64,000 nt of DNA from Sceloporus undulatus (Eukaryota; Chordata; Lepidosauria; Squamata; Phrynosomatidae), in assembly GCF_019175285.1 (NCBI RefSeq), contig NC_056526.1, positions 125,728,520 through 125,792,519 of the forward strand, written 5' to 3'. This document shows positions 58,383 through 64,000 of the stretch, piece by piece (the first letter of the stretch is position 1; the number at the start of each line of letters is the position of its first letter). The translations under genes and the position numbers were made by a program. The notes below the pieces were generated by a model. That model had not been told where the DNA came from. It saw nothing but the letters and a program-made list of their open reading frames with translations, and did not search any database.

Positions 58383-58482
58383 NNNNNNNNNNNNNNNNNN
58401 NNNNNNNNNNNNNNNNNNNNNNNNNNNNNNNNNNNNNNNNNNNNNNNNNNNNNNNNNNNNNNNNNNNNNNNNNNNNNNNNNN
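58383..58482. other. 100-N scaffold gap
   Basis: Exactly 100 undetermined bases. It removes whatever lies directly 5' of the PCM1 start-codon exon, including its splice acceptor. Confidence 0.98.
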
Positions 58483-58501
58483 AAGCAATACATTATACAA
58501 C

Positions 58502-58597
58502 ATGGCAGCTGGAGGCAGTCCTTTTGAAGAAGGAATGGATGATCGTGACTTACCCAACTGGAGCAACGAGAGCCTTGATGATCAGTTGAACAATACG
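58502..58597 (+). CDS. PCM1: PCM1, start-codon exon
   Basis: Encodes MAAGGSPFEEGMDDRDLPNW then SNESLDDQLNNT (32 codons), matching the conserved N-terminus of vertebrate PCM1 (human MATGGGPFEDGMNDQDLPNWSNENVDDRLNN). PCM1 is the scaffold of centriolar satellites, needed for delivering proteins to the centrosome and for cilium formation. The ATG was chosen by this match; it is in 'acaacATGG'. The exon's 5' part and acceptor are lost in the gap, with only 19 bases of leader visible. The donor is ACG|gtaaaa, phase 0. Confidence 0.96.
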
Positions 58598-59018
58598 GTA
58601 AAACTACAATTTTTGAGGTTTATATCATAATGTAATGTTGTAATATTAAGCTGTTATGTATATTATATGTAATATGAAACCATTTGGACATCAGTGAAAT
58701 ACAGGTTATGCGGTTATTTATAACTTTGAAAAATTATGGTGATTATAATTAAGAAATTGTGGTTCTTTACCCTAGGATATATAAAGAAATATTTGATATT
58801 TATTTTAGGGCAATGCTCAGAATTTTATTAAATTATAGTGCCTGATGGTTTTCTTTAAATTAAAAATATAATGTAGTTTAATTAAAATTCCTCTTGTAAT
58901 TTTGTGTTGGTTTTTTGGCTAAGAATCAGTAGCTTCACATAATGTATTTTTCTTCAATAATATCAAGATATTTATTTTTGTTTTGTGAATTTGTGTGTTT
59001 GTTTTTATGTGTGTTTAG

Positions 59019-59264
59019 AGCTGGGGTGGTCAGCCAAAGAGACCTAACAAATCTTCAGAAAAAAACAAGAAAAAGGTTTCTAGTGAAAGTGAAATAAGAC
59101 TTACTAATGACGTCTCTCCAGAATCTACTCCAGGAATTGGACGAAGGAAATCAAAGACTCCCCATAGCTTTCCTCATACAAGATACATGACTCAAATGTC
59201 TGTCCCAGGGCAGGCAGAACTAGAAAAACCTAAACAAAGAATAAACTTCAGTGATTTGGATCAG
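59019..59264 (+). CDS. PCM1: PCM1, second coding exon
   Basis: 246 bases, 82 codons: SWGGQPKRPNKSSEKNKKKV..., RLTNDVSPESTPGIGRRKSK, TPHSFPHTRYMTQMSVPGQA, ELEKPKQRINFSDLDQ. Aligns with human 'DWGAQQKKANRSSEKNKKK...VTNDISPESSPGVGRRRTKTPHTFPHSRYMSQMSVPEQAELEKLKQRINFSDLDQ'. The region is Lys/Ser-rich and likely disordered; the final QRINFSDLDQ is highly conserved. The acceptor is 'tgtgtttag' and the donor CAG|gtttgt, phase 0 at both ends. Confidence 0.97.
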
Positions 59265-60493
59265 GTTTGTGTTTTCATTCAAAAAGGTGAAATATGCACA
59301 TTAATATTGTTAATGTTAAGGGGAAAATTGATATATGTACCTAGAGAGCATATATCATAATTGTGTGCTCGGATAATTTGATAAGTTGAACTTGATTCTG
59401 AACCAGAGGAGATATATATGTGCATGTGATCATAGAGTGTAAGGCATTTTTGTGTAATCTGTTTTACCTAATTGTAATGCGTTTAGATTAACACCTTTAA
59501 AATGCATGTTTTTCCAGCTACATTCTTAGAGACTCAACACAGGGCTTTATAGCACATTTCAGCTATAAAACTGTAGCTCTAACCCTGGAAGGAATGAGGT
59601 GTCAACCTTGTGTCCAGCTCAGGAACGCCCTGTTTTTTACCTGGTCCTTTAAACAGGAGGTGGGTTGGGGGACAGGTAGAGGTAGAAGCTAGCAATAGCC
59701 TGAATGCTGTCTCATGTTTCCAAGCTAGGAAACTGCCGGTTGTATATTTTGTCCATTGTGTCTCCTTCATATCCCTTTGATAGAGAGGAGGGTGTGTTTG
59801 TGTGGAGAAACAAGCAGCTGCCCAATGGTCCTGCTGTGCATTCTGCCATCATTCCATAAGTCTGTCTTATAAGCAACTAAGAGAAAGAAAGGCAGCAGTG
59901 GATTACATCATATCTGATGGCTTCTGAGTAGCAGTGGCAACATCACTTTGTGTTCTGTCTTCTTTCTGGTTAAGGCTACAGGCAAGAGCCAGTTGGACTT
60001 CCACCTCTGTTTGATAACTACCTGCTATCGAGCATGTTGCTGTTTTCTCTATTACATTCTCTCCTGGCCTCCCTCATTAAATAAAGGAAAAGTATGGTTG
60101 TAGGCATTTGGTGAACCAGGTGGCTGCTATTCTAGAGAGAGTTGATATAGGCTTCTGCAGTGTTTCACAAAAGGAGCAGCTTTTCATGCTCTTTCTCAAT
60201 TCAGTCATCCACTACTCTTATGCATACAGTAGCTGTGGTAGGGAATAGAATACAGAAACTGGGAGTTAGGATGGGGGAATGAGAAGAATGGGACGGGCTA
60301 AACCCAGGCAGGAAAGGTAAGGATGGGTAACTCTGGTCTGCAGGCATTTGTGCATTTTATGATCATGCATGCTTCAATATCAGTCAGTTTTTTGTTCATG
60401 CTTGTATGTGGTAGTGCATCACCAGGTTTGAGTAACAGTGGAATGATGTTTAAAGGAACTATGAGTAATGTGATGGTATTTCATTTTGTGTAG

Positions 60494-60766
60494 AGAAGTA
60501 TTGGAAGTGATTCTCAGGGCAGAGCAACAGCTGCTAACAACAAGCGCCAACTGAATGAAAACAGAAAACCATTCAACTTCCTGTCACTACAGATTAATAC
60601 CAACAAAGGCAAGGATGATGCTGCATGTTCTCAGACACAAGAAGCTGGTGGATCATCCCAGTATAAAGACTTACTTACAGCTGCCTTGAGTAAGGATTTG
60701 TTGCAGAATTGCCCAGTCTCAATTGAAGAAGATGGAAGAGGTGAACCTGCTGTGGACAGTAGCCAG
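60494..60766 (+). CDS. PCM1: PCM1, third coding exon
   Basis: 273 bases, 91 codons: RSIGSDSQGRATAANNKRQL, NENRKPFNFLSLQINTNKGK, ..., YKDLLTAALSKDLLQNCPVS, IEEDGRGEPAVDSSQ. It corresponds to human 'RSIGSDSQGRATAANNKRQLSENRKPFNFLPMQINTNK...LLQNCQVSEEDGRGEPAMESSQ'. The middle (about residues 42-57 of the exon) diverges, the ends are nearly invariant. The acceptor is 'tttgtgtag' and the donor CAG|gtgcta, phase 0. Confidence 0.97.
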
Positions 60767-61299
60767 GTGCTATTTTTGGTTCATGTATCTGATTAATCCA
60801 AAAAAGAACGCATTTGAAGGAAATGCTTAATTATTGTGTTTCTTATAAGACAAACACTTTTTAAAAAATATCGTGAATGGGAGGCAACCCTTAAGGAAGC
60901 ATAAGACATGAAAATTGCAAGTAGTAGTATAATGTTTATACAGTACAGATATTGCATGTGATTTTTATCAAAGCTTGCATTTTTATTGAAACATGGCTTT
61001 AATTCTAGAGTGGTGTTCCCCAGCATGACACCATTTATATGCTTTGGACTTCAATTGTCATTACCACCAGCCAACATGGGTTAGTGGTCAGTTATGGGAT
61101 TTGTAGTCCAACTCTGCATTGCACCAGTTTGGGAATATCTGTTTTACAGACTTCAAGATAACCAGACAAATCCTTTTTAGTAGAAATGAAAGTGTAGGAC
61201 TTGGGCAGATTGAATTTTTCCCTTTTACATTTTAAATGTTTCATACTTTCTTAAGCTATATACACTTAACAGGGGGCTGAGATGAGTGAATAGATTATA

Positions 61300-61376
61300 C
61301 AGTGTGATTAAAAAGAATGGTGCAAAGGTAAAGCTGTTCTTATTTGGTTTTGCACCTTTCATTTTGAATCACCCTG
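61300..61376. mobile_element. 77-bp mariner-like mini hairpin in a PCM1 intron
   Basis: Flanked by TA on both sides (61298-61299 and 61377-61378). CAGTGTGATTAAAAAGAATG at the left pairs with 'tttcattttgaatcaccctg' at the right. The whole 77 bp folds into one stem ('gtgcaaaggtaaagctgttc' against 'cttatttggttttgcac'). The termini and TA duplication fit Tc1/mariner. No coding content. Confidence 0.8.
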
Positions 61377-62292
61377 TACATTGGATTGCTCTATTAACTT
61401 TAGTAGTCACACAAAGACATGCATACTGATGTCTCCCTGAAGGAGGGTTACTTCAGCAGGTCTGAAAGTCTACTTTTGTTTTGAAAGGCAGATATTTTTT
61501 ATGTTAAATGATGCAGGGGGCCTCCTGCAACCTATTTAAAAGATGAACTACTGGGTTTTTTTGTGGACTCTTGTGACTCACACAATTAGGTATTCTGTGC
61601 CTGCGCAGTGGATCCTTGGAACCTTCCAGAATAGTTATATAAGTTTTATGGCAGTAGCTCCATCCACCTTCAGTTCTAGCCCCCAGTTTTCCCACTCATT
61701 TGCTTCAGTTCCTTTTCATCCCATTCATTGAGCAGCATCGAAGGAACCTCCCAAGTATGTCTTTTACTTTCTGTTTATGGAGACTTTCATAAGAGGCAAT
61801 TCACACTTTTTTCTTTTCTTTTCGTTTTGTTTAGATAATGGGCAGTCTGGATAAGTCAATGACTGCAGAAAGCACTTTGGATAGGTGCATGTTGTTCATC
61901 CTGACATATAATACTAGATTACTAACTTAGATTTGAGTGCAGCTTTTGTGGTCAGCATAACTTTGTTTTTTGATGTGATGGTTTTGTCATCCTAAATGAA
62001 CCTATGCAGTATGCTGTGCTGGATTACTATTAGTAGGATCAGAATTATTAAAAGAGCTAGTTGTCTCTCTCCCCCCCCCCTTTTCTCCTACATGTAATCG
62101 CCAAAACGACTCTGGTTGATTGGAAAGGCTCTGAAGCCGGTTTTGATTACTCTGAAGGGTAATCAGTGAACTATTTAATTTAGCCCTAAAATGTTAATTT
62201 ATTTATATCATAATTTACTTCATAGTCAATATGTTTGTAATACTTTCACAACAAAAGTTATAATCTGTCACCGTCTCTTGTGATGTTTTCAG

Positions 62293-62463
62293 ATTGTAAG
62301 CAGATTAGTTCAAATTCGTGACTACATTGCAAAAGCCAGTTCCATGAGAGATGATCTTGTTGGGAAAAAACAGACATCTGCTAATGTTGAGCGTTTATTT
62401 CATCTCATAAATCACCTGAAAGAACAGGAGAAATCTTATCTGAAATTTTTACAGAAGATACTA
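62293..62463 (+). CDS. PCM1: PCM1, fourth coding exon (first coiled-coil segment)
   Basis: 171 bases, 57 codons: IVSRLVQIRDYIAKASSMRD, DLVGKKQTSANVERLFHLIN, HLKEQEKSYLKFLQKIL. Nearly identical to human 'IVSRLVQIRDYITKASSMREDLVEKNERSANVERLTHLIDHLKEQEKSYMKFLQKIL'. The heptad pattern marks the start of PCM1's coiled-coil region used for self-association. The acceptor is 'gttttcag' and the donor CTA|gtaagt, phase 0. Confidence 0.98.
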
Positions 62464-62615
62464 GTAAGTTTGAGAATTTAAATGTCTTTTAGCACTCTAA
62501 AAACATTATTGGAAATAGCATGAGGAATGAGTTTAATATGTAGCAGTTTCCCTTTAACTTTCCCTTTATTACTCCATTTATATAGTTTTTTGTTTATGCC
62601 ACTAACATATTCCAG

Positions 62616-62717
62616 GCTAGAAAGAATGAGGAGGAGGATGGTCGAACTGTAGATTCAGCTGTGGGATCTGGTTCTGTAGCTGAGAGCACATCGCTAAACA
62701 TTGATGTGCAGTCTGAA
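62616..62717 (+). CDS. PCM1: PCM1, fifth coding exon
   Basis: 102 bases, 34 codons: ARKNEEEDGRTVDSAVGSGS, VAESTSLNIDVQSE, matching human 'ARENEEEDVRTIDSAVGSGSVAESTSLNIDVQSE'. The acceptor is 'tattccag'. The end is set at GAA (62717) by the human protein, where the text continues with another exon. The donor there is weak (GAA|gttttt). Reading through adds VF and a stop at 62724-62726. The remaining PCM1 exons lie beyond the window. Confidence 0.92.
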
Positions 62718-64000
62718 GTTTTTTAGTAAGCTGTTTTTTAGTAATTAAGGTGGTAGAGATTATGCTTTCTTCTGATAACTGATGTTTTGCATCTGAATTT
62801 TAGTTCAAGAAAATATTAGCAGGCTAAAATTCTTGATAATGTCATTGAGAATTTAGTTATTTCAACTCAGATGGGGTTAGATCATAACTACCTTTAAAAT
62901 GAGACCACTGTAGACTACTGTATTTGGAAAAAAGTTTTTCTGAGGTTGGAAACTCTGTACAGTGGCTTGGCATATGATGCAAGGAGCTGTAGCAGGAAAG
63001 GTGAATTGTTCAATATAGAAACCTTCAGTTGCATAAGCAGAAAAATCTTCTAGTAAAGTGCACCTTTTTGAATCAAACTGATTTGTCAGTTTTTATTTAT
63101 AACATGATAAGATTGATAATTCACTACTTATATATGACATGATTAGACTGATAACTCCCTACTTTACAGAATTTCCCTAACCCAAAAAGTTCTAGCCCTA
63201 AGGAGGCCTTCCCCTTTCCAGAACATGTAACCTATATAGTTTTCAAGTTATGGCATCCCATTAAGCTCTTGATAGGTTTGAAACTGAAGCCATGTGACCA
63301 CATAGGTAGACTCCTCATTGTTTATACCTTACAAAGTGTTCTTATGAAAACTATTTATTTCAAGCTTTTTCATTCCCTATTTATTTTGCTCTCTGTTGTC
63401 TGCTAAAACAGTTTTCCTTTCTGAAGAAGATGTGATTACCACTTCACATACAACAGCCCTATGCATATTTACTTAGAAGTAAGCACCATTGGGATCAGTG
63501 GGACTTGCCCTTAGGAGAGTGAAAGGCTCCATGCCTTGGCATCACAGTGGCATACACAGATACAGCATAGTTCATTCTCTTGAAAACTGAATGTAGATAA
63601 ATATTCAAACTCTAGGATTTGTTTTTCTAAAAGAGTCAAGCCATAACACAGAATAGTGATCACATAATTATTTGGAATAATAAAAAAAATACAAAAACGA
63701 AAACCAGTAAAGCTACTTGATCTTAGTTGCTGTTTACTGTTTCCCCTGCCTGTCAAATGTTTGTTTTTCTGTGCTATACAACAAATATGCAAGTACCTAC
63801 ATTTTAAGTACTTTTATCACTCTGCCACTACATAATTTATTTCCTTGTTTTTTTCAGGGGAAGGGGAAATAGATGGATTATTTAACAGCACCCTAATAAT
63901 AATGTAGCTTAAGTGTTCAGAGTGTATAATAATTGATTAGGTGAGAGCAGAATCTTGTTAGTGCACTAAATATTAGCAGTTGTACTTTTTCCACGGCCAT
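62718..64000 (+). other. PCM1: PCM1 intron, runs off the window
   Basis: The next PCM1 exon (expected to start with the equivalent of human ASDTTARDPQQEQ) was not found before 64000. The stretch shows no recognisable repeat of size and no other gene. Confidence 0.6.

Overview
The window looks like nuclear DNA of a squamate reptile, probably a lizard. It is AT-rich and intron-rich. It is full of repeats typical of squamates: BovB-type RTE, CR1, L2-like and L1-like LINE pieces, tRNA-derived and MIR/CORE-type SINEs, 5S rRNA-derived SINEs, and several families of short DNA-transposon derivatives (MITEs). Real protein exons are few, but those found match vertebrate orthologues well and have proper splice sites.

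Layout. Bases 1-10194 hold no exon I can recognise, only repeats. Six exons of FGL1 (fibrinogen-like 1) run on the minus strand from 28079 down to 10195. They encode the N-terminal coiled coil and the complete fibrinogen C-terminal domain, with all splice phases consistent; the signal-peptide exon was not found. A 100-N gap follows (33644-33743), then a 13.9 kb contig with no recognised exon (33744-47687), a 25-N gap, and a 3.2 kb contig (47713-50950) carrying two consecutive plus-strand exons of VPS37A (ESCRT-I). After another 100-N gap comes 51051-58382, mostly repeats, including a 1.4 kb stretch present twice. After a last 100-N gap, 58483-64000 holds the first five coding exons of PCM1 (pericentriolar material 1) on the plus strand, 296 codons from the start ATG.

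FGL1 (-) beside PCM1 (+), head to head, is the order I recall for human 8p22 and its relatives. VPS37A is not expected between them. The three genes do not form a functional unit: FGL1 is a secreted hepatokine and immune ligand, VPS37A sorts cargo on endosomes, and PCM1 is a centriolar-satellite scaffold.

The strongest unusual signals concern assembly structure. The right end of the 33744-47687 contig is an indel-rich reverse complement of the last ~310 bases before the first gap, so that contig is probably placed backwards. The VPS37A contig may be misplaced. The 51051-52480 block recurs 4.42 kb downstream in an indel-rich form. Among mobile elements, the most interesting are a group of MITEs with palindromic tips, one carrying a perfect 122-bp internal tandem duplication, and a 77-bp mariner-like hairpin in a PCM1 intron. 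I found no new gene system.
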